Source: JBCBKP01 sp038521625
GTDB lineage: Bacteria > Planctomycetota > Phycisphaerae > Phycisphaerales > UBA1924
Direction of reading: 5' to 3'
Length of the DNA stretch: 64,000 nucleotides
NCBI GenBank assembly: GCA_038521625.1
Contig: JBCBKP010000001.1
Span: 124,001 to 188,000, forward strand
The notes beneath the pieces are model-generated. The model was not told where the DNA came from, ran no database searches, and saw only the letters and a program-made list of their open reading frames with translations. The position numbers and the translations under genes are program-made. Below are positions 8,101 to 16,252 of this stretch, piece after piece (the stretch's first letter is position 1; each line of letters opens with the position of its first letter).

Positions 8101-8940
8101 ATCCGCGCGATGGACCACCCCGCCGTGCTCGCGTGTGCGCTCTTCGAGCCCGGCGACGCGCCCGGTGCGCTCGCGGCGCTGCGAGACCGGCCCGAGCTCG
8201 CCGGTCTCCCGATCATCTGCAAGCCCGACGCCGGCGAGCGCGGGCGCGGCGTGCGGCTCGTCCGGTCCGAGGCCGATGTCGGGCGGCACGCGCGCCACGC
8301 CGACGCCCCGTTCGTACTCCAGCGGTTCCACGCCGGCCCCGAGGAGTGCGGCATCATGTGGGCGAGGTCGCTCGCTCCGGCGGATGCGCTCACCGGTCGG
8401 ATCACCGGCGTCGTGCGCAAGACATTCCCGGTCGTCGTCGGCGACGGGGAGCGCACGCTGCGCCGGCTCATCATGGAGCACCCGCGGTACCGGCTGCAGC
8501 GTGATCTCTTCTTCGGCCGCTTCGCCGGCCGCCTCGCCGAGATCGTGCCCGAGGGCGAGCGCGTCCCGCTCGGGCACGCGGGCAACCACAGCCAGGGCTG
8601 CCTGTTCACCGACGGCGCCGACCTGATCACGCCCGAGCTGGAGGCCGCGATCGACGAGATCGCCCGCGGCTTCGAGGGCGGGCTCGACCTCGGCCGCTTC
8701 GACGTCCGCTACGAGACCGACGAGAAGCTCCGTCGCGGCGAGGGCCTCGCGATCGTCGAGCTCAACGGCCTGACCAGCGAGCCGACGCAGATGTACGACC
8801 CGGCCTGGTCGGCCGCGCGCATGTGGCGCGAGCTCGCGGACCACTGGCGCACCGCGTACGAGCTCGGCGCGTGGCGGCGCGAGCGGGGCGGCCGCCCGAT
8901 GAAGCTCGGTGCGCTCTCGCGGTTGCTCTTCGGGAGATGA
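5098..8940 (+). CDS. Membrane fusion: duplicated alpha/beta hydrolase-TM modules plus ATP-grasp domain
   Basis: A 1280-residue protein. After an N-terminal membrane helix (about 6-26) comes an alpha/beta hydrolase domain (about 60-310; HGSPGG 83-88, nucleophile GFSLGG with S151, acid D251, base H286). A membrane block follows (about 335-485). Then a second hydrolase (about 515-755; HGSPG, GWSNSG with S604, D708, H735) and a second membrane block (about 785-930) repeat the same order, including a shared SLDFG motif. The C-terminal part (about 960-1245) is an ATP-grasp domain (KPDAGERGRGV from K1042, metal-binding ELNG from E1221). The start is TTG 5098, overlapping the previous TGA as TTGA, which indicates translational coupling. 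It could hydrolyse or ligate a lipid or amino-acyl substrate at the membrane; the substrate is unknown. I know no described protein with this architecture. Confidence 0.72.
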   Translation: MSRRRWLVAGAAVAAYLLAVVVSNLVTDPASGTLSRSSARSSFVETPVFDRDGVVAGGATTRIHLEHARAEAENPRPTAVLIHGSPGGLGSFGPLAPLLRDAGYDTLAIDLAGFGRSDADVPDYGSRAQARYVLAVMDELGVDRAHAAGFSLGGAVAMHMADMRPQAVATVTLLASVGLQETEGSGSHLLEQARYRIATIGPSLLPHFGAIDVSDRSLAWALYFCHTDQRLLGPIMRALETPTLILHGRSDPLVTHHAAERHHAVMPSARLVMTDLAGSDLAPIGHFLPFLQPERSAPILTGFFARHDEPGVRPLTHVSDLVPARDRGLLTPALRGLWSLPWWAVLLGFALLARWSPTTAIVLGGLGKATLSLDFGLTALAVTLGRLSARAPDGLKRPAARVLQRLLWPTPLLLISTLGWVAIEFAFEDARVGPLTLVAATVFAVLLVLGVRRLTRLWSRRPIAFGAVLVALVASHIVALAVPDRAWLMPADAVRATTEIPLGPTADLTRARSARLSYLAWPTAGPSERPPVVLLHGSPGLATDWSNLGPLLEAQGRDVYALDLPGFGLSEAWLHDYSARTYAEIVLAWMDARGIRRAHLVGWSNSGNLVIHAADLAPERLASITMLAATGPQETEGSGVRAFEHAKYLVGYLGVVALPEVVPPLQNAFPRAWRHAFIRNFIDTDQRLAGPIMRRIETPTLVLQGRADFLLADWAAEQHHEVLPASRLVVTADGHMMPFLNPGNVAAALAPFLERHDPPGVAALTHTSDLAPRPDRGVLDQLLRAVRDAPWWIPIPVLFVLAWLRPETTTAIAAVFTSAMSLDFGVAFCGLLPARLLRARRPWEPAGRTRLEDLAWTPIALLIAQPLSAVGPVYDAAGLLGVVAQIAAVTPIALLIAQPLSAVGPVYDAAGLLGVVAQVAAVTLALHLARRAVTREGRQRIRAGFVRTVSHEWWPTWTFYLPITPVIIARALKHRSLLLPTAINPGMPAGGGVVGESKSEIIRAMDHPAVLACALFEPGDAPGALAALRDRPELAGLPIICKPDAGERGRGVRLVRSEADVGRHARHADAPFVLQRFHAGPEECGIMWARSLAPADALTGRITGVVRKTFPVVVGDGERTLRRLIMEHPRYRLQRDLFFGRFAGRLAEIVPEGERVPLGHAGNHSQGCLFTDGADLITPELEAAIDEIARGFEGGLDLGRFDVRYETDEKLRRGEGLAIVELNGLTSEPTQMYDPAWSAARMWRELADHWRTAYELGAWRRERGGRPMKLGALSRLLFGR
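7666..7863 (+). repeat. 99-bp in-frame tandem duplication
   Basis: Bases 7666-7764 and 7765-7863 are two near-identical 99-bp units with about five substitutions. They encode two copies of 33 residues (TPIALLIAQPL ... GVVAQ(I/V)AAV, residues 857-889 and 890-922) inside the second membrane block of the fusion gene. The duplication keeps the frame and adds a hydrophobic segment. The high identity points to a recent event or gene conversion. Confidence 0.95.
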
Positions 8941-8946
8941 TCCGAC

Positions 8947-8965
8947 CGGCCCGGACGGCGGGCCG
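8947..8965. terminator. Candidate bidirectional terminator hairpin between convergent genes
   Basis: CGGCCCG at 8947-8953 and CGGGCCG at 8959-8965 form a perfect 7-bp stem with a 5-base loop. It sits in the 34-bp gap between the end of the + strand ATP-grasp fusion gene and the end of leuS on the - strand. No U-tract follows, so stopping would depend on stem strength or Rho. Confidence 0.45.
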
Positions 8966-8974
8966 CCGCCGCGT

Positions 8975-11900
8975 CTAGCCGACCACCAGATTCACGAGCC
9001 GCCCCGGCACGACGATGACCTTGCGCACCGTCTTGCCCTCGATCAGCTCCTTGATCCGCTCGTCCGCGAGCGCGGCCGTCTCCATGGCCTTCTTGTCGGC
9101 GTCCGCCGGGACGGTTACCTTGCTCCGCAGCTTGCCCAGGATCTGGACCGGGATCTCGATCGAGTCGTCCACGAGCTTGGATTCGTCGACCTCGGGCCAC
9201 GCCTGGCGGTGCACGCTGCCGCGCTGGTCGAACCTGCCCAGCCGCGACCAGATCTCCTCGCTCAGGTGCGGCGCGAACGGCGCCAGCGTGCGCACGAACC
9301 GGTCGATCTGATCGGCGGTCAGCGTCGGCGTCCCGTCCTTCGAGAGCGCGGCGTTCTTGAACTCGATCATCGCCGCGATCGCGGTGTTGAACGCCAGCCG
9401 CTCGATGTCGCCGCCGACCTTGTCGACCGTCCGGTGCAGCCTCTTCTCGAGATCCCCGTTCTCCGCATCGGCGACCCGCGGCTCGCCCGTCGCGTCGTCG
9501 ATGCACAGCCGCCAGACATCGCGGAGGAACCGGAACATGCCCTCGATCGCGCGGGTGTCCCACGGCTTCTGCTGGTCGAGCGGGCCCATGTACATCTCGT
9601 AGAGCCGGAAGGTGTCGGCGCCGTGGTCGGCGATCACGTCGTCGGGGTTGACGACGTTCTTCAGGCTCTTGCTCATCTTGGCGATGATCTGCGCGACGCG
9701 CTCGCCCGTCGCGGTCTCGACGAACTCGTCCTCGCCCCGCTCTTCGACCTGGTCGACCGGCACGAGGCTCTTGTCGGCGCGCTGGAAGGCGTGGCTCAGG
9801 ATCAGGCCCTGGTGGAAGAGCTTGCGGTAGGGCTCGTTCGTCGAGACGTGCCCGAGGTCGAACAGCGTCTTGTGCCAGAACCGCGCGTAGAGCAGGTGCA
9901 GCACCGCGTGCTCGGCGCCGCCGACGTACAGGTCCACGCCGCCGAGCTCCCGATCCGGCTGCCGGCCCATCCAGTACGACTCGGCGTCTTCCGAGGCCAG
10001 CCGGTCGGTGTTCCCGGGGTCCGTGTACCGCAGGTGATACCAGCACGAGCCCGCCCAGCCCGGCATCGTGTTCGACTCGCGCGTCACGCCGGCGCCGGGG
10101 TCGAGCCCCTCGGCGCCCGCCTCGCCAGCCGTCGTGCGCAGCCATGCGCCCGCCTTGGCGAGCAGCGGCTTCGGCTCGTCCGACTCCTCGGGCGTGTAGT
10201 CGGTCATCTCGGGCAGCGTCACCGGCAGCGCGTCGTCCGAGACCGCGTGGTGACGCCCCGCCTCGTCGAAGACGATCGGGAACGGCTCGCCCCAGTACCG
10301 CTGGCGGCTGAACAGCCAGTCGCGCAGACGGAACTGCACCTTCTTCTGGCCCAGGCCCTCGGACTCGAGCCACCCGACGATCTGCCGCTTGGCCTCGGGG
10401 ACCGCGAGCCCGTTCAGGCTGATCCCCGCGTTGGCCGAGTGCCACAGGCGGCCGTCGCCCGCGAACGCCTCGCCCCGGGCCCGGTGCACACGCCCGCGCT
10501 CGATCACGTCCCGCGCGCCGTCGCCGCCGGCATCGTCGCCGGCCAGACCGTCCAGCAGACCGAGCCACTCCTCCGCGACCGGCGTCACCGGCGCCGTCTC
10601 GTCGCCCGCGGACCGCACGCGGGCCCGCTCGATGATCGAATCAAAATCGCGAGGCTCGGTGTTCTCGCTGGTCACCATCGAGAGCACGTCGGAGAGCTCC
10701 GCCCGCCACTTCTCCCCGGCGTTCGGCCGCCTCTTAAAGTACCGCGAGGCCGCGAGCAGCGGCTTTGGGTAGACGACGTCCTGGATCGGCAGGCCGAACT
10801 TCTCCGCGAACTCGAAGTCGCGCTGGTCGTGCGCCGGCACGGCCATGATCGCGCCCGAGCCGTAGCCCATCAGCACGTAGTCGGAGGTCCAGACCGGGAT
10901 CCGCTCGCCCGTCGCGGGGTTGACCGCGCGCAGGCCGGTGTCGCAGCCGGTCTTGTCCTTCGACTCCTGCCGCTCGACGTCCGAGCGGTTGCGGGCCCAC
11001 TCGACGTACTCGCGCAGCCCGCCCGGTGCGCCGTCGTCCTTCAGCACCGCATCGACCAGCGGGTGCTCGGGCGCGACGACCATGTACGTCGCGCCGAAGA
11101 TCGTGTCAGGACGCGTGGTGTAGACCCGCAGCGCCGCGGCGCCGACGCCCATCGGCGCCTCGGGCAGCCCGAAGTCGATCTCGGCGCCCTCGCTCCGCCC
11201 GATCCACTCACGCTGCTGCGTCAGCGTGCTCTCGGGCCAGTCCAGGCCCTCGAGGTCCGCCAGCAGCCGATCGCCGTAGGCCGTGATCCGCAGCATCCAC
11301 TGGCGCAGCGGCCTGCGGAAAACCGGGAACCCGCCGCGCTCGCTCTTGCCGTCGATGACCTCCTCGTTGGCCAGCGCGGTGCCGAGCTTCGGGCACCAGT
11401 TGACCGTCTGCTCGCCCAGGTACGCCAGGCGGTAGCTGTCGAGGACGTCGCGCCGGGCGCCCGCGTCCAGCTCGTCCCAGCTCTCGTAGGTCCGGGCCTT
11501 CAGCGCGTCGGCGACCTCCGCCGCCAGCGGGTTGAATCGCACCGGCCGCGCTCCGGAGGCGAACTCGGCCTCGAGCTCGGCGATCGGGCGGGCCCGCCCG
11601 GGCGAACGGACAGTCGCGTCCCGCGGCTCGGCCTCGGGGTCGTACCAGGACTTGTACAGCCGCAGGAAAACCCACTGCGTCCAGCGGTAGTAGCCCTCGT
11701 CGATCGTGCCGAACTCGCGCGACCAGTCGTAGCAGAACCCGAAGCGCCGCAGCTGACGCCGGAAGTTGTCGATCGCCTCGCGCGTCGTGATCGCCGGGTG
11801 CACGCCGGTCTGGATCGCGTACTGCTCGGCCGGCAGGCCGAAGGCGTCCCAGCCCATCGGGTGCAGCACGTTGAACCCGCTCATCCGCTTGTAGCGGCAG

Positions 11901-12139
11901 ATGATGTCGGTCGCGGTGTAGCCCTCGGGGTGCCCGACGTGCAGGCCCGCGCCCGACGGGTACGGGAACATGTCGAGGCAGTAGAACTTCGGCCTGGAAG
12001 CGTCGAAGCCGGCCTCGCCCGGGTTGGGCTGGCGGTCGATGCCCAGCTCGGCCCACCGCGCCTGCCAACGCGGCTCGATCTCGTTCGCCAGGGCCGCCGT
12101 GTAGCGGTGGGACGCGCTCTGCCGGGGTTCGTCGCTCAC
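8975..12139 (-). CDS. leuS: Leucyl-tRNA synthetase
   Basis: A class I synthetase of 1054 residues that charges tRNA-Leu with leucine in the cytoplasm. The HIGH-type motif is HVGH (67-70) within PYPSGAGLHVGH, the WDAFGLPAEQ block follows, and the second signature KMSKS is at 821-825. The editing domain is present (TTRPDT and AVPAHDQRD). Bacterial LeuRS is usually about 820-880 residues. The extra length lies in two insertions: an acidic segment after WYDPEAEPRD ahead of LGEQTVNW, and about 100 residues around the editing-domain exit (YFKRRPNAGEKW ... RGRVHRARGE). It is read away from the TrkA-C gene, 26 bases downstream of that gene's start side. No T-box or other leader is apparent. Confidence 0.98.
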   Translation of the reverse strand: MSDEPRQSASHRYTAALANEIEPRWQARWAELGIDRQPNPGEAGFDASRPKFYCLDMFPYPSGAGLHVGHPEGYTATDIICRYKRMSGFNVLHPMGWDAFGLPAEQYAIQTGVHPAITTREAIDNFRRQLRRFGFCYDWSREFGTIDEGYYRWTQWVFLRLYKSWYDPEAEPRDATVRSPGRARPIAELEAEFASGARPVRFNPLAAEVADALKARTYESWDELDAGARRDVLDSYRLAYLGEQTVNWCPKLGTALANEEVIDGKSERGGFPVFRRPLRQWMLRITAYGDRLLADLEGLDWPESTLTQQREWIGRSEGAEIDFGLPEAPMGVGAAALRVYTTRPDTIFGATYMVVAPEHPLVDAVLKDDGAPGGLREYVEWARNRSDVERQESKDKTGCDTGLRAVNPATGERIPVWTSDYVLMGYGSGAIMAVPAHDQRDFEFAEKFGLPIQDVVYPKPLLAASRYFKRRPNAGEKWRAELSDVLSMVTSENTEPRDFDSIIERARVRSAGDETAPVTPVAEEWLGLLDGLAGDDAGGDGARDVIERGRVHRARGEAFAGDGRLWHSANAGISLNGLAVPEAKRQIVGWLESEGLGQKKVQFRLRDWLFSRQRYWGEPFPIVFDEAGRHHAVSDDALPVTLPEMTDYTPEESDEPKPLLAKAGAWLRTTAGEAGAEGLDPGAGVTRESNTMPGWAGSCWYHLRYTDPGNTDRLASEDAESYWMGRQPDRELGGVDLYVGGAEHAVLHLLYARFWHKTLFDLGHVSTNEPYRKLFHQGLILSHAFQRADKSLVPVDQVEERGEDEFVETATGERVAQIIAKMSKSLKNVVNPDDVIADHGADTFRLYEMYMGPLDQQKPWDTRAIEGMFRFLRDVWRLCIDDATGEPRVADAENGDLEKRLHRTVDKVGGDIERLAFNTAIAAMIEFKNAALSKDGTPTLTADQIDRFVRTLAPFAPHLSEEIWSRLGRFDQRGSVHRQAWPEVDESKLVDDSIEIPVQILGKLRSKVTVPADADKKAMETAALADERIKELIEGKTVRKVIVVPGRLVNLVVG

Positions 12140-12165
12140 GAGGCGAGTTTAGACGGGCCGCCGGC

Positions 12166-12939
12166 TCAGGCCTCGATCGCGTGGCGGTCCTGCTCCTCCT
12201 TCTCGCGCTCATGGCGGGCCACCGATTCGGCCCGCTCGCGCTCGCCCTCGGCGTCGCGCTGCCGCCGCTGGAGCTCCCGGAGCGTCGCCTCCCGCCCGTA
12301 GATGACCAGCTTGTCGCCGGACGCGATCCGGTAGCCGCCGCGCGGGGCGCCGATGAACGTCCCACCCGGACGCTCGATCGCGAGCACCAGCACGCCCTCC
12401 TCAGGCAGGTCGAGGTCCGTGAGCGTGCGACCCTCGATCCATTCGCCCGGCTTGATCGTCACCTCGTGGACCTCGTAGTCCTCGTAGAGGTGGAACATCG
12501 AGTGGTAGTCGGCCACCTGCAGCTTGGTGAAACGACGCAGGCCCCACTTGGTGACCGGCGCGATCACCGCGTCGAACACCGGGCTCATCGCGACCAGATA
12601 GATGGCGATCATCCCGCCGATGCCGCCCGCGAGCTTGATCTCGGCGGTCAGCCACTCCACGTCGTCGTCCGCCTGGATGCCCGTGACGAGCGCCGCGATC
12701 ATCGTGACGAATCCGGCGCCGCGAACCATCATCAGCATCTGCAGGATCTGACGCCGCATCGGGTGCGCCACGATCTGCTCGGCCTCGCCCGTCGTGAAGC
12801 CCGTGCCGGTCCACGCGCTGCGCGCCTGGAACCGCGCTGCCTGTCGGGTCATCCCGGTCTGCACCAGCGCCAGGATCGCCGCCCGCTCGACGATGAGCGA
12901 AAGCACGACGATCAGCAGGAAGGTGCCCAGCGCCAGCAC
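12166..12939 (-). CDS. Membrane protein with TrkA-C (RCK_C) domain
   Basis: This 257-residue protein has three hydrophobic segments (about 1-28, 70-90 and 102-120), with the conserved stretch SAWTGTGFTTGEAE between the first two. A TrkA-C domain follows at about 155-215 (VTIKPGEWIEGRTL ... IASGDKLVIYG), and a charged, probably coiled-coil tail rich in E and R ends the protein. TrkA-C domains bind small ligands and gate or tune ion transport, so a role in potassium or other ion homeostasis at the inner membrane is likely. There is no TrkA-N nucleotide-binding domain and no clear selectivity filter, so it is not a complete channel by itself. Its stop lies 26 bases before leuS begins, so the two may share a transcript. 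Confidence 0.65.
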   Translation of the reverse strand: MLALGTFLLIVVLSLIVERAAILALVQTGMTRQAARFQARSAWTGTGFTTGEAEQIVAHPMRRQILQMLMMVRGAGFVTMIAALVTGIQADDDVEWLTAEIKLAGGIGGMIAIYLVAMSPVFDAVIAPVTKWGLRRFTKLQVADYHSMFHLYEDYEVHEVTIKPGEWIEGRTLTDLDLPEEGVLVLAIERPGGTFIGAPRGGYRIASGDKLVIYGREATLRELQRRQRDAEGERERAESVARHEREKEEQDRHAIEA

Positions 12940-12995
12940 GACACGAGCCTATCGCCGATCGCCGCCGGTCTGCTACGGAGCGATCGAATCGGCTC

Positions 12996-13769
12996 TCAGA
13001 ATCCCTCGGGCAGCTCGAACAGCGCCTCGTCGAGCCCCCGGTTGATCAGCACGCGCTGCACCGTCAGCACCTGGCGGGCGCCGCCGTCGCCCGCGATCTG
13101 CCGGAACGGGATCTTCATCCCGTCGACGTCGCGGTAGTCCTCGAACAGCGCCGGCGAATCGATCTCCTGACCGGTCGGGAGCAGCCGCTTCTGGATCGTC
13201 CGCACCAGGTAGCCGCTCTCGCCGTCGTAGTCCCGCAGCTCGGCCAGGCCCGTGAGCCCGTCGGTCCGGCGCACGCGGTGCGCCGTGCCGCCGCCGAACT
13301 CGACCGTGCCGAGGTACTCGCACGACGGGAAGTACTTGCGGTAGTCCACCTCGGTGTAGAGGTCGGCCAGGCGACGGATCGCGAGCTGGTCCTCGCCGAC
13401 GATGCGGCGCGACTCGCCGCCGTTGAACCGGATCCAGTACGTCTCGCCGTCGCCGCCGCGCTCCTGCAGACGACCGCCGACCGCCTCGACACGCTCGTAG
13501 ACCCGCCCGTCCGACGCACGGACGAGCGTGTACTTCGCCGAATCGCCGCTCGCCGGGAAGCTCAGCGTCGCCTCGATCGTCATCGACTCGAGCGTCCGGT
13601 TCGTCGCGATGTCGCCCCAGGTCTTCTCGATCGAGAACGCCAGCACGTCCCACCCCGAATCGAACGCCGACACCATCTCGGCGGGCTCGGGCTGGGCGGC
13701 CGCGGAAGCCTGAATCGGCGCGCCCACGAGCGCGGCGGCGAGAGCGAGAGAAGCGGGACCGGATCGCAT
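12996..13769 (-). CDS. LolA-like periplasmic outer-membrane lipoprotein-sorting protein
   Basis: A 257-residue exported protein with a signal peptide ending near IQASAAA. The mature part has the beta-strand pattern of the LolA/LppX-type fold, with FDSGWDVLAFSIEK, tyrosine-rich strands (YTLVRASDGRVYERV, TYWIRFNGGE) and the C-terminal EDYRDVDGMKIPFRQIAG, a pattern common in planctomycetal 'outer membrane lipoprotein-sorting' proteins. It is presumed to carry or bind a lipid or lipoprotein in the periplasm. The ATG at 13769 directly precedes the signal peptide. A 191-bp non-coding stretch (13770-13960) on its upstream side should hold its promoter. Confidence 0.6.
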   Translation of the reverse strand: MRSGPASLALAAALVGAPIQASAAAQPEPAEMVSAFDSGWDVLAFSIEKTWGDIATNRTLESMTIEATLSFPASGDSAKYTLVRASDGRVYERVEAVGGRLQERGGDGETYWIRFNGGESRRIVGEDQLAIRRLADLYTEVDYRKYFPSCEYLGTVEFGGGTAHRVRRTDGLTGLAELRDYDGESGYLVRTIQKRLLPTGQEIDSPALFEDYRDVDGMKIPFRQIAGDGGARQVLTVQRVLINRGLDEALFELPEGF

Positions 13770-13960
13770 CAGAAGAACCTCCCTGGACCGTCAACCGTGC
13801 ATCGGCGGGCGGCGATATCCGACCAAAGACCGATCGGCCGGCTCGCCCATCCGGGAACACTACCCGCGAGCCCGCCCGTGGTTCCATCCATCGGGCCGTC
13901 CGGGCCACGGGATCACCCCGAACACAACGCCAGAGCGGCCCGATCGCGGGCCCGCGGGCG

Positions 13961-15400
13961 CTAGGACGAGACCGCCTCGGCGTCGCGGGACCGCTTGGCG
14001 TCGAGCAGCGCCTTGGCCTCGCCGGCGAGCAGGAACGAGCCGGTCACCACGATCAGGTCCTCGCGTGTGACCGCGCGGGCGGCGGCGTTGATCGCGTCCC
14101 GCACCGTCGGCTCGACCTGGGCCATCTTCTCGCAACGCCGCTCGTACTCCGACGCCAGCGCCGCGGGCTCCGCCGAGCGCTGCGAGTCGCTCGACCGCGT
14201 GAAGATCACCTTGTCGGCGCCGCGCGCGATCTCGTCCAGCATCGGCCCGACCTGCTTGTCCGACGCGCAGCCGAAGATCAGCACCGTCGAGTCCGTCTTG
14301 ATGCTCGCCCCGATCGCCTGGATCACCGCGCGCACGCTCTCCGGCGTGTGCGCGCCGTCGATCAGCACGCGCGGCTGCTCGTGCACGATCTCCAGCCGCC
14401 CGCGCCGCGGTGTGTCCGCCAGGCCCCGCGCGACGTCCCGCTCCGGCGCGTCGAAGCCGCGCTCCTTCAAACGGTCCAGCGCCGCGAGCACCAGCCCGCA
14501 GTTGGGCGCCTGGTGCTCGCCGGGCAGCGGCACCGCCAGGTGCTCGTACTCGCTGCGCGCCGTCGTCACGCTCACCCGCGCGTGCGGGCCCATGCCGTGC
14601 GCCGCCTCGAAACGGCTCGTGAACTCCACGTCCTCGCCCAGCACCGAGACCGCGACGCCGACCGCCTCGGCCCGCGAACGCAGCGCATCCATCGCCTCCT
14701 CGGTCTGACGCACGCTGATCGCCGGCACGCCCGGCTTGAAGATCCCCGCCTTCTCGGCCGCGATCTCCGCCAGCGTCTCGCCGAGCAGGTCCGTGTGCTC
14801 CAGCTGGATCTCGCTCACCAGGCACAGCTCCGGCTCGATCACGTTCGTCGCGTCAAGCCGACCGCCCAGCCCGACCTCCGCGATCACCACGTCCACCGCC
14901 TGATCGGCGAAGTGGCGGAAGGCCGCGGCGATCATCGCCTCGAAGTACGTCGGCTGGCCCAGCTTCTTCGGCAGCGACTCGGCCGCGTCGCGAACCTTGC
15001 TCATCACGAGCTGGAACTCGCGCTCGCCGATCATCTCGCCGCCGACCCGGATCCGCTCGCGCAGATCGATCAGGTGCGGGCTCGTCGTCATCCCGACCGC
15101 GTACCCGCACTCGCGCAGGCAACTCGCCAGCATCTCGCAGACGCTGCCCTTGCCCTTGCTCCCCGCGACGTGCACGAACTTCAGCGAGTCCTGCGGGCGG
15201 CCCAGCTCGTCCAGCATCGCCCGGATCCGGTCGAGCTTGAACGCCTCGTCCGGGACCCGCGTCGGCCGCAGCCGCTCGATGTTGGTCAGCGAGTCGAGAA
15301 AGCCCAGCGCCGCCGACTGGCTCGAGAACGGCCGCTTCCGCCGCTTCCCGGCCCCGGCCGCCTTCCTGGCTTTGCTCCCGTTCCGCTCCATCGGCTCCAA
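13961..15400 (-). CDS. folC: Bifunctional folylpolyglutamate synthase/dihydrofolate synthase
   Basis: A 479-residue Mur-ligase-type enzyme that adds glutamate to folates, and usually also to dihydropteroate, using ATP. The P-loop variant GSKGKGS is at 80-86, followed by TTSPHL, the AEVGLGGRLDATN box, QLEHTDLLG and, in the C-terminal domain, IDGAHTPESV. An N-terminal basic extension (KARKAAGAGKRRKR, about residues 10-23) precedes the normal start of the fold. Its C-terminal tail is rich in alanine and charged residues. The gene lies 72 bases from pdxJ on the same strand, and both belong to vitamin or cofactor synthesis, so they may form one transcript. Confidence 0.93.
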   Translation of the reverse strand: MEPMERNGSKARKAAGAGKRRKRPFSSQSAALGFLDSLTNIERLRPTRVPDEAFKLDRIRAMLDELGRPQDSLKFVHVAGSKGKGSVCEMLASCLRECGYAVGMTTSPHLIDLRERIRVGGEMIGEREFQLVMSKVRDAAESLPKKLGQPTYFEAMIAAAFRHFADQAVDVVIAEVGLGGRLDATNVIEPELCLVSEIQLEHTDLLGETLAEIAAEKAGIFKPGVPAISVRQTEEAMDALRSRAEAVGVAVSVLGEDVEFTSRFEAAHGMGPHARVSVTTARSEYEHLAVPLPGEHQAPNCGLVLAALDRLKERGFDAPERDVARGLADTPRRGRLEIVHEQPRVLIDGAHTPESVRAVIQAIGASIKTDSTVLIFGCASDKQVGPMLDEIARGADKVIFTRSSDSQRSAEPAALASEYERRCEKMAQVEPTVRDAINAAARAVTREDLIVVTGSFLLAGEAKALLDAKRSRDAEAVSS

Positions 15401-15472
15401 CTATCCCCGCCTCACCGCCGCCCGTCTGCTTACGCCCGCAAGAACCGGGAGTTCATCGCTCCGATTCGGGTT

Positions 15473-16252
15473 CTAGTCGGATCTCATCGCCTCCCGCATC
15501 CGGCTCACGGCCTCCCGCAACCCCACGTATGAGGCACGGCTCACGATCGCGTGCCCGATGTGGAGCTCGCCCACGCCCTCCAGACGCGCGATCGGGCCCA
15601 CGTTGGCATAGTTCAGAGCGTGCCCGGCGTTGAATCGCATCTTCCTCGCCCGGATTTCGGCCCCCGCCCCGCGGACCCGCTCCAGCTCGCGCAGCACGTC
15701 CTCGCTCCGGTCGTCCCCCCCGGCGTGGAAGAACACCTCCGCCCACGGGCCCGTGTGCACCTCGCAGACGTCGAAGCCGACCTCCGCCGCCGCGTCGATC
15801 TGCTCGCCCTCGGCGTCGATGAACGCGCTCACCACCAGCCCCGCGTCCTTCAGCCGCGCCACCACCTCGCGCATCCGCGGCCTCTGCCTCGCGACGTCCA
15901 GCCCGCCTTCGGTCGTCACCTCGTCGCGCCCCTCGGGCACCAGCATCGCCGTGTGCGGACGCACCCGCCGCGCGATCTCGACCATCTCGTCCGTCGCCGC
16001 CATCTCGAGATTGAACTTCAGACGGACCAGCTCGCGCAGCCGCTCGACGTCGTGGTCGCGGATGTGACGCCGGTCCTCGCGCAGGTGCACCGTGATCCCC
16101 GCGGCCCCGCCCATCTCCGCCTCGTGCGCCGCACGCACCGGGTCGGGCTCGGCCCACGGGAACCGCTCGGCGAGGGATTCCCCCACATCGGCGCGGTAGC
16201 GGGCGTTGCGGATCGTGGCGACGTGATCGATGTTGACGCTGAGTTCTGGCAT
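15473..16252 (-). CDS. pdxJ: Pyridoxine 5'-phosphate synthase
   Basis: This 259-residue protein matches PdxJ from end to end. It condenses 1-deoxyxylulose 5-phosphate with 3-amino-2-oxopropyl phosphate to give pyridoxine 5'-phosphate, the last ring-forming step of the DXP-dependent vitamin B6 pathway. Visible signatures are the N-terminal SVNIDHVATIRNAR, GITVHLREDRRHI, NLEMAAT, EVHTGPWAE, NAGHALNYAN and ELHIGHAIVSRA. The length is typical. The ATG at 16252 is immediately followed by the conserved start of the barrel. It precedes folC in the same direction and is divergent from the first dockerin protein of the array. Confidence 0.97.
   Translation of the reverse strand: MPELSVNIDHVATIRNARYRADVGESLAERFPWAEPDPVRAAHEAEMGGAAGITVHLREDRRHIRDHDVERLRELVRLKFNLEMAATDEMVEIARRVRPHTAMLVPEGRDEVTTEGGLDVARQRPRMREVVARLKDAGLVVSAFIDAEGEQIDAAAEVGFDVCEVHTGPWAEVFFHAGGDDRSEDVLRELERVRGAGAEIRARKMRFNAGHALNYANVGPIARLEGVGELHIGHAIVSRASYVGLREAVSRMREAMRSD

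Noticed and set aside
8909..12301. Long + strand open frame (1130 codons) opposite leuS
   Set aside because: It mirrors the leucyl-tRNA synthetase codons, with arginine-, leucine- and valine-rich low-complexity translation and no motifs.
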